Assembly: GCA_019802505.1 (NCBI GenBank)
Contig: JAFMOC010000017.1
Location: 464,501-528,500, forward strand
Reading direction: 5' to 3'
DNA from: Corydoras sp. C115
Lineage: Eukaryota; Chordata; Actinopteri; Siluriformes; Callichthyidae
Length of the DNA stretch: 64,000 nt
Below are positions 14,101 through 24,629 of this stretch, piece after piece (the stretch's first letter is position 1; each line of letters begins with the position of its first letter). Made by a program: the position numbers and the translations under genes. Under the pieces are notes generated by a model, which saw nothing but the letters and a program-made list of their open reading frames with translations, searched no databases and was not told the origin of the DNA.

Positions 14101-17100
14101 ACTATCAAATAAAGAGCCATCTACTTTTCAGACACAAACTGTAGAGCATTTATTAAAAAGGACAGAAGGATTAAGCTATACAACAAAAACACAATTAAAG
14201 AACATCGAACAGGAGTATGAGACAACTGCTAAAAATTCTTTGTACCCCACTCTATCCCCGCCTTTCCCGTCGGCCAAAACTTGGTCTTACCCTTCAGTGG
14301 TACCACCTAACACACAGCACCAAGACACAAATCTGAATTCAAATCTGCTATTAAGAAACAGAACCACTCATAGAACCTCACACCAAATGCCAACCAAATT
14401 TATACGAAGGCCATCTGGAGAAAAAACGATGGAACAGTCCTCACAGCCACACTCCCACTTACCACATAGAGGTACATTCCCTCGCCGACCTAATAATATA
14501 GGTGCTTTTCCAAACAGAACCAGGCCAGGTTTGAGGCATCCTCAGATCCCAAATAAACATTTTCCTTTAAGTAACACCAGACATCCACAACCAATATTAT
14601 CGCAGCAAAGTAAAAATTTTACCATGAACACATCTTCACTAGAGCATTATGCAATTAAAACACCCTCCCCACCCATACACAGTGATTCTGGGCATAGTTC
14701 CCAAGATTTTCTGGATCAATCAGGTATCACTTTAAAAGAAAATATAAGAGACGTTAATGTAAACCAACAACCAAACCGTACTCTTCTTTTAAAAAATAAA
14801 CATACTGATATTCAAAATGGATCAAATCCTAGTCGTAAAGAACTATTTGTTTTAAGAAGAAGAAATGGTACAATAAATAGATTTCCACAAAAACCGTTCT
14901 ATAAAAAAAATCCTAAAATTAATAATGATGTAAGAAACAATATTACTAATGCTGGCCTCGGAATGTATGAAGATACAATTAGAAAAGTCACAACTAGCAT
15001 AACAGCAGATCAGGAGGCACATTTAGAGCCTGGTTCCAATCTTGAAATTAACAATATACTGCAAACTAGTGGTGGGGTTTTGGAGGCTAACCAAATTTCG
15101 ATAACACAAAGAGAGAAAGACAGGAGTCCTGCTGGACCAGGTGAACCAAAGCAACAAGGTAGCAAAACCATGCAAAATATTCAAAGATGGAGAAATGGCA
15201 CACTTAGAAGACCTCCACCCAAACCTTATAACAAAGTAAAACCAAATATCCCAATCATTTATAAAGATACACAGCAAACTAACAGCTCTCATGTTGGTCC
15301 AATAACAAGCAAAAATAGAAGCAAAGCAAGTGAACCTGGCCTTTCAGTAACTACAAATCTAGAACCTAACATTACTGTTATAACAGACCAGACTGTAACT
15401 ACAATTAATGAATCTTACCTAAATGTTAATGAAGATTATAGGAATAAAATTAATCGCATCCCACTTACAAATACAGACAGTGGTACTGCAAGACAAACAC
15501 TTTCTGATATTCAAGATAAACCAGAAATTACCAGCAATGGTCAGGACAAGCTCACAGAATCTCAGAATGTTCATTTTACTGACATGATAAAAGGTAATAT
15601 TAAAAAGACCTCCATTCCATTTGGTGAGGAAACTAAAGATAGCATTAGTTACATCAGTGTAAAAGAGATAACATCAAAAGGATTTCATATAATTTGGGTA
15701 GCACCTAAAGGAATGTTCGAAAATTTTGTAATTAAAATAATTGAAAAAGGAGGTGAAGAGGTAAAGAAGGGTGAAAACGGAAGCAAAGATGAAGGGGATC
15801 ACTGGAATGGTGCAAGTGAAGAAACTTTAAATGTTCTTGACTCCCAAAATATAAGCCGGAACAGCAGTGAAGGTGGAGTTGAAAGGAAATTCACTTTGCT
15901 TCCTGGTACAGCTCGTTCATATTCAGTAAAAGATCTCAGTCCACAGACTGCCTACAATGTGAGCCTTTCTGGAAAAGGTCCTGGATTACGTTCCAATATT
16001 CACACCTTCATCATTAATACAGGTACTCAGAAACAGAAGTCACATGCATTAAGCTTCAATCAGTTGACTTTAATACCTGTTAGTTGTATGCTGGCACTCA
16101 GCACTCAGCATCATGTGTTGTGACCTGTGCCATTCACTTTGTTTCCTTGGCTAGCAAGGGCTTTTAATCAAAGCTGCAGTACATGGCTTGTCGGATGCTT
16201 TGATTAAAATTTGCATCGTGTAATTGTTATGAAGTACATACCTGTAACATTTCTATTTTATGCTAACCCTGTGCTTTAATGTTTTGTGCAAAGCATATAG
16301 CAAAACTTCAGTCTTGAATGCATATTAGTAACTTTTTGTTTGTCCTGCAGGGCAACAATAAATACACTAAGTGTTATTCAGTACTGGTTTTGAGTTTTGC
16401 TGTGTATGCACCTGGTGTCACAAGTTTTTAAAAACAATCATGTAGCCGGGACATTAAGCAGGTTTGTGAAAAGCACATGAAAATGGGCTTTGTACTGGGT
16501 TTCAGTTCACAGCAAAAGAGTGGACAGTGTTATCAACACCGTTCGATTAAAATCTTTTGGATTAATAAGCAGGAGTTGTCAGGCTATTGTTTCCTGTGAT
16601 TTGAACACTCTCACGGTTACTTTTAGGAAACTTTACATCGTCATGTTATTATACAGTACTGTACTAATATCATATCTACAAACTGAAAATGTTCCGAACA
16701 TTTTTGTTTTGCAATCTTGTACACCAGTATGTCCAATCAATCCGGTCAACTCTGTGTTTTATGTATGGATGCATCATGAATATCAGTGGAAAACAGTGAT
16801 AAATTTCTTACCTTATATTACAATTACAACAATGACAAAAACCTTTGTGGATTTGTGTTCAATTACACAAACTTTAGGTTTCATATAAAATGAAGCATAG
16901 GCTATGTAATGATACAGAGGCTGCAGTATGATGATATTCATGATACACATACAAAAACAACATATGGCCAATTAAATTTAATAACCACCATATCATCATC
17001 ATTTATTTCTAATCCAATGTTCTTTCATCCAGGATAAGGTTACAGTCAGCCACCCTCACTGACTTCTTTCATCATTCACCCAAATCACATGGTAAGACCA

Positions 17101-20100
17101 TGGCTGGCCAAAGACTTGCACTTTGGAAAAACTAGGGTATAAGTGTAGATAAATATAGCCTGGCAATAAAATATGCATATGAAAATTTTAATTGCAAATG
17201 TTTTGTTTATATAAGATTCCCTCCTCACTGTATTACAATTTCCCCATCACTACCATCTTAAGGACTGTTTTATTTTTATATATTTAAAAAAAAAAAACAT
17301 GTATAAGGTTCTCCCTTCTTTTCTCCTACCTTCATTTGGTTTTGGCCTGTAATTCTTTTTTTTATTTCTTTATTTTAAAATATAACTTTCATCGGTTTAA
17401 AGTTTTCAAATGAAATCATATCAGTGGAAACAAATTTTAATTAATATATGTATATTTATACTTATAATTCTACATTATTTTTCTTAACCACTCCTGAACA
17501 GAGCAGCGGAGAGTGCTGGAGCCTACCCCAGCACTCAAACAGCAGTAAACCACATAGGATAGGTCGCCAAACTATTAAAGGCCAAACTAAGAGACATTTA
17601 AGCACACATAAGTTGCAAACACAGACAGCAAGTCTTTATGTTATTTTATCTTCAGTTTGTATTACCTGGCTCCCTGGGTCAGATTTCTTACTAATTGTTT
17701 AATTTTTTACATACACTACAGTAAAGATGTACTGTGAAGCAATTCTTAAGATGGTACAGGGTGTGATGTGTGAAAAGCTTGGATTTGAATTATAAACATA
17801 ATCAGGAACAACCTGCTAGTCTTCAAAATTCCTTTACTTTTCCAATTCAGATCACTTCTGCCTTTTATATCCTCTTTTCTTCCTTTCTCCAGGATGACAA
17901 GGCGATCATCATCAGTACCATGTTTTCATGCTTTTGTTGTGTGCAGGATGAGTGTCTTCATTATTAACTGCTGTGTTTTGCTGGGTCTCACTCAATACTT
18001 TATATGTTTTGTATATTCCTGTTGGATATACTGTATATATGTTTGGATTGCACATATATACACAAAATACTTTCTAAATGTGCAATAATATTACCTGTAA
18101 TTACTATTAGTACACCCCTGCACCCAGCTATACAACAAATACACTTCACAGATGTGAATTGTTTAAAATGGTGTTTCACAGCATTTACTTTCTTTCTTTT
18201 TACCTCACTGTCATATCCATTTCTTTTATTTTTCTTTATTACATTATTTGTTTTTTACTTTGCTTTTATTGGTATGATATGTGGTATGATTTCAGGTCCT
18301 GAACCTCCCACTGATTTATCTTTCACGGAAATCACTGACTCCTCTCTCAGTGTATCCTGGAGGAAACCAAAGAGCTCTGTGTCAGGGTTTAAGGTCACAT
18401 ACACACACACTCAAGAAGGTATGAACGAACGAATGGACGAACGAATGAACACACACAAAAACATACACACACACAAATCCTAATATCATCGACTGGTATA
18501 ATTACAGGAGAACCAATCTCAGTGATGGTAGATTCTTCATTATCCACTGTTTCACTCACCAAACTTTCTCCTGGATCCACTTATGAGGTCAGCGTCATCT
18601 CTGTACTTGGATTGGATGAGAGTGATTCAATTAAGGATCTCGTAAAGACAGGTATGTTTTCTTCCTTGCTCAAATAAAAAAAAACATTAAGGATTATTAT
18701 TATTATTATTATGATTATTATTATTATAATACAGTCTATTCAATTCTTTCCTTTATATCTTTTATAAATTAGAATCTTGCAGAGTAACTGTAAAATGTCT
18801 TCAAACCTTTGCATCTTGGCACTCACTTATGGCTTCTGTATTTCAGTTCCTGACCCACCCTCTGATCTCAGAGCTATAAACATTACTGACACAAAGGCAC
18901 TGCTGCTATGGAGACCAGCCCTGGCAACCGTAGACCAGTATGTCATCATTTACGGCACAGAAGAAGGTCAGCCATCATTCGTTGTCTGTCTCAATCTGTT
19001 TCTTAGACAAATCATTTCATTGTAGCAGAACATGAATTTAGAGTATTTGAGGGTCAGTTTTAATGTTTAGATTTTTTTTGCCAATTTGTAATTTCCGTTT
19101 TTTCTAAAAGGGTTCATTACTTTTATATTCAAGCCCTACTCTAAAACAAGAGCAAAGTTGTTTTTTTTTTAACAGAAAGGAAGAGTGTTTTTATTATTTG
19201 ATTTAACCAATAATTATCAAACCTGATTTTCATATAAAGATCTTACAGCTAAAGGCAACACAATAGACCCTGTGTTAACATAATTGTAACATTCACGATC
19301 AAACCATTACATAAAAATGTCATAAATTGTGTGTATGTGTGTGTTTGCGTGTGTGTTAGCTCCAGGGTCCGAGATAACTGTGAAAGTATCAGGTAATGCA
19401 GTGGAACAGCAGCTTCAGGCTCTAAAACCTGCCACTAAATACATAGTTACAATCATGAGCCAGCTTGGCAGACAGAGAAGCACAGGGACACAAACGGTCT
19501 TCACCTCCACAGATGGTAAGACAGCCGTATTATTGTTTTGTCACATGCACATAATCATGGAAATTGTAGAACTTGATTTTGCTTAATATGCAATAAAAAA
19601 AATTTAGATCACATTACCCAACAGTTAGTTTTAACACATTCAGAACAGCAGGTGTTTATACCAATGAGTATTTTTTAATTAGGGCTGACAATATAACAAC
19701 AAATAAAACAACTGCACAACTCACAACTTTAACATATTGCCTGTTATTAGTTTTAAAGGTCATTAGTGTTCATCCTATGTGTGAAATTTGCTCTTTGTCC
19801 AAGTTAGTTTTCTGCCATATTCCTAAAAGCAATGATCTTATTAATTTGGACACTGCCAATATGCACCTATCTAAAATATTTGCAATGCTTAAGCAAATTA
19901 ATCACATGGTTAATAATGAAATTTGGTTTGATATTAAATTTTTAAATTTAAAATTTCTCATGTTTAACAGGTGGTGGAGGAAAAGGAGAGGGCCCTCGGG
20001 ACTTAACAGCTAGTCACGTAACTCCACGTACCGCGATGCTGTCATGGAAAGCACCTTCCTCACCTGTGACGAGCTACAAGCTGACATATTTTACAGAGAG

Positions 20101-22747
20101 TGGAGAACGAAAGGTCAGATAGGGATTAGGTTACATGACACATATGCTCACTGGCCCCTGTTTCATTTACTATAACAAAGAGCACTTCTTGGAGGTTTGA
20201 ATTCACTGGCTAGTTAGATTGCCTTACCACATTTAGTTGACCTTACTTTACAAGATGCATTGATGTGTGTGTTAAATGTATCAATAATGTCAGATAGAGT
20301 ACAAAAAAAATTGAATTGATGTTTTAGATAATGTTTTATTTTCTCTTGGTAGGAAGTGATTTTGTCACCTGATGTTACTGAGCATAAGCTCAAACGCTTG
20401 CGCTCCTCATCAAGGTATGTAGCTCAATTGCAGGGTGAGAGAGGAGGAAAGTACACTGCAGCCATCACTACAGAGTTTACTACAGGTGTGTTGTAATTCA
20501 TGAAATATATTGCCTTGTTTAGTTTTGCTGATTGGTCAATTACAACATTCAGTAGTTGGTAAAATTACATTGTTAAATTAACCCTTTCTTTACACAAATA
20601 GAGTGTATATACAGAATTCATTCTAAAACTACTAATATTTCTACCGGTGTTGAAAAAGATTTTTTGATGACTTGACATGTGACATTGTATTTGATCAATG
20701 AAAAACACCCGAGGCAAACCACTGAAAACCATCCCAACCTCTTCTTAGGTGCTCTGCTGTACCCATTCCCTGTTGATTGTTCTCAGGAGTTGTTGAATGG
20801 AATAACAGAATCTGATGTTGTGGAGATATTTCCACAAGGAAAAGATGGTAGCTCTTTCATGGTTTACTGTGACATGGAAACTGATGGAGGAGGTTGGACG
20901 GTACGAGGTGTAGACACCAGAATTCCATCGTATTGAGATAGTATATATATGCTTTATGTTTTAAAATAAAAGTAAATACATGCATATAGAAAGAAACTCA
21001 AAACCAAACTGATGTACAGTTGGGTAGACAGATTTGTTATAAAGAAAATGCTTTATCGTTCATTATATTAAATATTGTACATTACTAAGTAAAAGATAAT
21101 TGCAAGTGGAATAATTAAAATAATTAATGTGTGTGTGTGTGTTTCGAACAGGTCTTCCAAAGAAGAAAGGATGGAAAAACCAACTTTTTCAGAAGCTGGC
21201 AGGAGTACAGGAAGGGCTTTGGTGATTTAGAAGGAGAGTTTTGGCTTGGTGAGGAAATGTCACTGAACATTTAAAAACACAATCAACCAGAAACCTGATA
21301 GTGTAGATACTTTAGCAGCTGGCCATAAAGTGTACAGTGAGAACAGGAAGAAATACCTCAGTGTATGTTCAGAATTTAGTAAAACCAACCATAAATATTT
21401 GACATTCAATATATGACATACAATTAGAAAATACAATTATTTACAGTCTGTGATGTCTCTCATTTTGTAACATTTGGTAATATAAACAGCATTTTGTCAG
21501 GTTTTTTTATTACTATACTATGTTTTCAGCTCTATACTTGCTGTCAATAAGAATGCATTTTTTTAACTGACAGGTGTCTAAACAATGTAAATATAAATAA
21601 TATAATCTTTATCTAAGGTAACGATTTACTCCATAACCTCACGATGATGGCACCCATGTCAATGAGAGTGGATCTGAGATCTGGAGACGAGTTGGTGTAT
21701 GCTCTCTATTCTTCTTTCTCAGTAGACAGAATGAAAAAACACTATGCAATACGAATATCTGGATATTCAGGCACAGCAGGTATGTCAGCACATAACAGCA
21801 TTAAACTGTATAAAATTTTGCTAAAACTAAAAAATGAACTAAGTCATAAGTGACACACAAATATATAAACTATTTGTCCATTTCAAAACATATTTGGTTC
21901 TCATCTGGTAAAGATTTGGCTCTATTACCTTCATGTTAGTCAGTTTTGGCTGATCCATGGCTTTAAACTGTTGCATATGTGGCCCGCATATGCGACTGGG
22001 TGTTTTACCCTTAAGTGTTGTTAATCCATGCAGCATGTGGGCCAGATGAAAATAGGAGATGTGGGCCAGATCTGTGCCAGAATAATTTAGTTCTGTAGGA
22101 GGCAATTATGCAATGAACAGTCTGATTTGAGAAAAAGACATTATACAGAATTGTGACTCTGCTGGGTGTGTGCAGGTGACTCCATGACGTATCACAATGG
22201 ACGTCCATTTTCAACACATGACCGGGACCCTCAGCCTTTTATTACTCGCTGTGCCATGTCATACAGAGGGGGCTGGTGGTACAAGAACTGTCACGAGGCG
22301 AACCTCAATGGCCTGTACGATACACACACCAACCACCAGGTAAACACTCAGAGGAACCAACAATGCTGACATCAATAAAAAGTTATTCTTTTAAAAACAA
22401 ATATACTAAGCTTCTTGCTGAATATTAAAGTTTGCTTTATTGCTTTTATTATTGTATTGGTATGAACTCAGACCTGCACATAGACTGCAATTAAACAGTG
22501 TTATTTTGGCCTCGATCTTGAGCAAAGAAAAATAATGCTTATATTTTTAGAAGAGCTACTCTTTTGCATAGTGGTGTGAACATGTGTCAAGTGGTGTCAA
22601 TGTTCTTTTTCTGTGTTAAATTGATCAGTGATCATTTCATAATCATTGTATTAGGGTGTGATCTGGACCTCTTGGAAAGGAAAGAAGTTCTCCATTCCAT
22701 TCACTGAGATGAAGCTCCGCCCAGCTTCCTTCAGACCACGTACTTAG
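2121..22747 (+). CDS. tnxb: Tenascin, probably tenascin-X (extracellular matrix glycoprotein)
   Basis: Seventeen coding exons join in phase to 2216 codons: 2121-2529, 2666-4222, 4962-5077, 11652-11805, 12241-12519, 13374-16022, 18296-18418, 18508-18651, 18847-18966, 19360-19515, 19971-20113, 20353-20485, 20749-20900, 21152-21248, 21618-21779, 22176-22339, 22655-22747. Domains in order: hydrophobic signal peptide; a cysteine-containing heptad region (about residues 90-125) suited to tenascin trimer assembly; about 16 EGF-like repeats of 31 residues plus a partial one (137-655); two fibronectin III domains (656-838); a long Asn/Thr-rich segment ending in a third FNIII (839-1721); three more FNIII (1722-1994); and a C-terminal fibrinogen-like domain (1995-2216). 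This order is diagnostic of tenascins. The X assignment rests on the proteasome, class I and rnf5 neighbours and on the C-terminal FTEMKLRP motif. A start at the second Met (2148) is also possible. The small number of FNIII domains and the giant exon are unlike human TNXB. Confidence 0.82.
2666..4222 (+). repeat. EGF-repeat exon: tandem 93-bp coding repeats
   Basis: One uninterrupted exon encodes about 16 EGF-like modules of 31 residues with the pattern CPGNCNNKGRCVNG then QCVC then AGFTGPDCSER. The units between about 2968 and 3810 are nearly identical at the DNA level, and only a few codons alternate (NAG, DAG, DSG). The flanking units are more diverged. Homogeneity in the middle and divergence at the edges indicates recent unequal exchange or gene conversion. 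The exon begins and ends in phase 1. Confidence 0.9.
4477..4827 (+). mobile_element. Full-length SINE in tenascin intron 2
   Basis: It begins GGCGGCACGGTGGCTTAGTGG. It has an A-box-like GGCTTAGTGGTTAGC and a B-box-like GGTTCGAATCC as in tRNA-derived polymerase III promoters, a GC-rich body, and a (GAAT)n tail. The 13-base direct repeat TGAATTGTTTTTG at 4464-4476 and 4828-4840 is the target-site duplication. This copy is a good reference for the family. Confidence 0.9.
6658..6745 (+). repeat. CT-rich low-complexity tract
   Basis: A run dominated by CTCTCT and TTTCTC units. It gives mirrored Ser/Leu-rich and Arg/Glu-rich open frames on the two strands, which are artefacts of the repeat. Confidence 0.8.
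7583..7938 (+). mobile_element. Full-length SINE in tenascin intron 3
   Basis: Same family as the copy at 4477, in plus orientation with a (GAAT)n tail. The direct repeat GAATTCTATTTTA at 7568-7580 and 7939-7951 marks the target-site duplication. Confidence 0.9.
13374..16022 (+). other. tnxb: Giant tenascin exon: Asn/Thr-rich spacer plus FNIII
   Basis: A single 2649-nt exon, phase 1 at both ends, encodes 883 residues. About 750 are low-complexity sequence rich in Asn, Thr, Ser, Pro, Lys and Arg. At least 20 N-glycosylation sequons occur (NGT, NRT, NIT, NSS and others). The last 120 or so residues form an FNIII domain (GFHIIWVAP ... PQTAYNVSLSGKGPG). A degenerate motif built around RNGT followed by prolines and lysines recurs near 13642, 14865 and 15190. 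The frame stays open for 2.6 kb in AT-rich DNA, so the exon is under coding constraint. I do not know this spacer from mammalian tenascins. It may act as an extended, heavily glycosylated linker (inference). Confidence 0.8.
16023..18295 (+). other. Tenascin intron with a possible alternative 3' end
   Basis: If the donor at 16023 is not used, the frame runs on for 33 codons to a TGA at 16121-16123, ending in a hydrophobic stretch. AATAAA follows at 16357-16362. The rest of the intron is AT-rich and includes a degraded repeat near 17497-17600 that opens GAACAGAGCAGCGGAGAG. No further exon was supported. Confidence 0.5.
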
Positions 22748-22804
22748 GAACAGACAGAGGGATGACAGAGGACAAAGATGACATATGTACACAAATATGT
22801 ACAG

Positions 22805-22829
22805 ACACACACACACACACACACACACA
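22805..22829 (+). repeat. CA microsatellite in tenascin 3' UTR
   Basis: About 12 consecutive CA units lie just after the tenascin stop codon. Confidence 0.9.
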
Positions 22830-23073
22830 TACTCACTTACTGACATAATGTTTAGTCATTTGAGAAATACTCATGTGAACCTACACACACGATTAAAGGA
22901 CATTTATTTAGTATGATATATTGTACAGTTTATGGATGATGTGTGAGGTTTTCTCTCTGTAATGCTTTGTATTTGTAGTGTGTTTAAATATTACATGGTG
23001 TAACAGATCCATCTATTCCTGTGTTTGTGTGCTTGTATGTTGTGAGCTATTGTGCGTATGTGCTGCACATGCT

Positions 23074-23079
23074 AATAAA
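23074..23079 (+). terminator. Polyadenylation signal of the tenascin gene
   Basis: AATAAA lies about 330 bases after the stop codon at 22747, a plausible 3' UTR length. It is the first canonical hexamer noticed downstream. Confidence 0.6.
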
Positions 23080-23157
23080 ACCACGGGAAATGGAAAGTTT
23101 GCTCATCTTCTGATTATTGTACTGGCAAATAATGTTATATAAATTGCAATACGGATT

Positions 23158-23835
23158 ACAGATTCCCGGTTCGAATCCCCATCTGGGTGGAGTTTGCATG
23201 TTCTCCCCGTGTCCGCGTGGGTTTCCTCCGGGTTCTCCGGTTTCCTCCCACAGTCCAAAAACATGGATCAAGTCAATTGAGTTCTCCAAATTGCCCCATA
23301 TTGTGTGTGTATGTAAACCGAGGATCGCGACGCCCAGGCCCACCGAACCCCTATTACTACCCCCCCCACATGTGGTGAGCCCATTTGAGGGGGAACCCAT
23401 GTATCTCCTTCGGGCTGGGCCCGGCCAGGCACCATGGGAAAGTGCCCGACCACCAGACGCTTGCTGACGGACCCCATCCCTGGGCCTGGCTCCAGGGTGG
23501 GGCCCCAATAACCCTAAATCGGGCAGGGTACACGAACGCCTCGGGGTTCCCCCAGTCTAGCTGGTGGAGGTGGCTGGGGCGAGGGAGGTCTGGGTCTCCC
23601 TACTTCGGTTACTGCCCCCGCAACCCGAACCCCGGATAGGCGGAAGATAATGGATGGCTGGATGGAGTGTGTGTATGTGTGGGTGTCTGTGTGAGTGTGT
23701 GCCCAGCGATGGATTGGCGTCCTGTCCTGGGTGTATCTGCCCAGCGTCCGAAATGTTCTCCCCTGAATGGGCATGGGGACCCCCCCCCCCCCCGCGACCC
23801 TAATAGAGGACAAAGCGGAAGATAATGAAAAAATG
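23158..23835 (+). mobile_element. 5'-truncated SINE interrupted by a GC-rich insert
   Basis: The SINE starts at its B-box region (GATTCCCGGTTCGAATCC) and runs to about 23310. It resumes near 23680 (GTGTGTGCCCAGCGATGG) and ends in GATAATGAAAAAATG. Between these parts lies about 340 bp of very GC-rich sequence with its own GGCGGAAGATAATGGATGG end. That insert resembles the 3' end of a fish non-LTR element, but the family was not named. Confidence 0.7.
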
Positions 23836-23888
23836 AAAAAAAAATTGCAATACTTGCCATCCTGTTTCAATACTTAGCTTCAGCTTTA

Positions 23889-24238
23889 TTCATTCATTCA
23901 TTATCTCCCGCTTTATCCTCTATTAGGGTCGCGGTGGGGTTCCCCATGCCCATCCAGGGGAGAACGTCTCGGGCGCTGGGCAGATACACCCAGGACAGGG
24001 CGCCAATCCATCGCTGGGCACACACTCACTCACTCAAACACACTCTATATGGGGCAATTTGAAGAACTCAATTAACTTGATCCATGTTTTTGGACTGTGG
24101 GAGGAAACCGGAGAACCCGGAGGAAACCCACGCGGACACGGGGAGAACATGGAAACTCCACCCAGATGGGGATTCGAACCGGGAATCCCTAGTGCTGAGA
24201 GGAGAACGTGCTAAACCACTAAGCCACCGTGCCGCCCT
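23889..24238 (-). mobile_element. Full-length SINE
   Basis: Minus-strand copy from the (ATTC)n tail to CCACCGTGCCGCC. The direct repeat GCTTCAGCTTTA at 23877-23888 and 24239-24250 is the target-site duplication. Confidence 0.9.
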
Positions 24239-24490
24239 GCTTCAGCTTTAGTTTGTATAAAAAAAAAACATAAATTAAAGTCAAATTTCAATTTCAGATC
24301 AAATGAAAACAATAAGCTGTGCCTCATAAAATAACCGGAGAACGTGTTTGTGTAGAGAACTTAAATTAAATGTAAATGTAGGTCTACCTCGCCCCCTGTT
24401 GACACGTGAAATAATTTCCAAATAGTTTTTAAGGGGAAGTGAACAAGGGGACGTTGTTTGCTAAAATGAGACTCACCCAGATCCTAGACT

Positions 24491-24500
24491 GAAAGTGAAA
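24491..24500 (+). promoter_or_regulatory. ISRE-like motif upstream of the proteasome gene
   Basis: GAAAGTGAAA fits the GAAANNGAAA core bound by IRF/ISGF3 factors. It lies about 130 bases before the ATG at 24630. Immunoproteasome subunit genes are interferon-induced, so the site supports an immune rather than housekeeping role for the gene. Confidence 0.6.
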
Positions 24501-24629
24501 GGAAGCTCCACTACAGCGTTGAGTATCAAGATCGCTGACGCGTCGCCACGCCGTTTCTTTACATTTTCGTTTAACTAATTACTCGACTTAGTTAATTATC
24601 ACACATTTAATCTCATTAAGTCGGGGAAG

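Noticed and set aside
17448..17702. Open frame as an extra tenascin exon
   Set aside because: Part of it (GAACAGAGCAGCGGAGAG region) looks like a dispersed fish repeat, and it has no FNIII pattern.
23047..23870. Overlapping GC-rich open frames on both strands
   Set aside because: They fall wholly in the SINE and its GC-rich insert.
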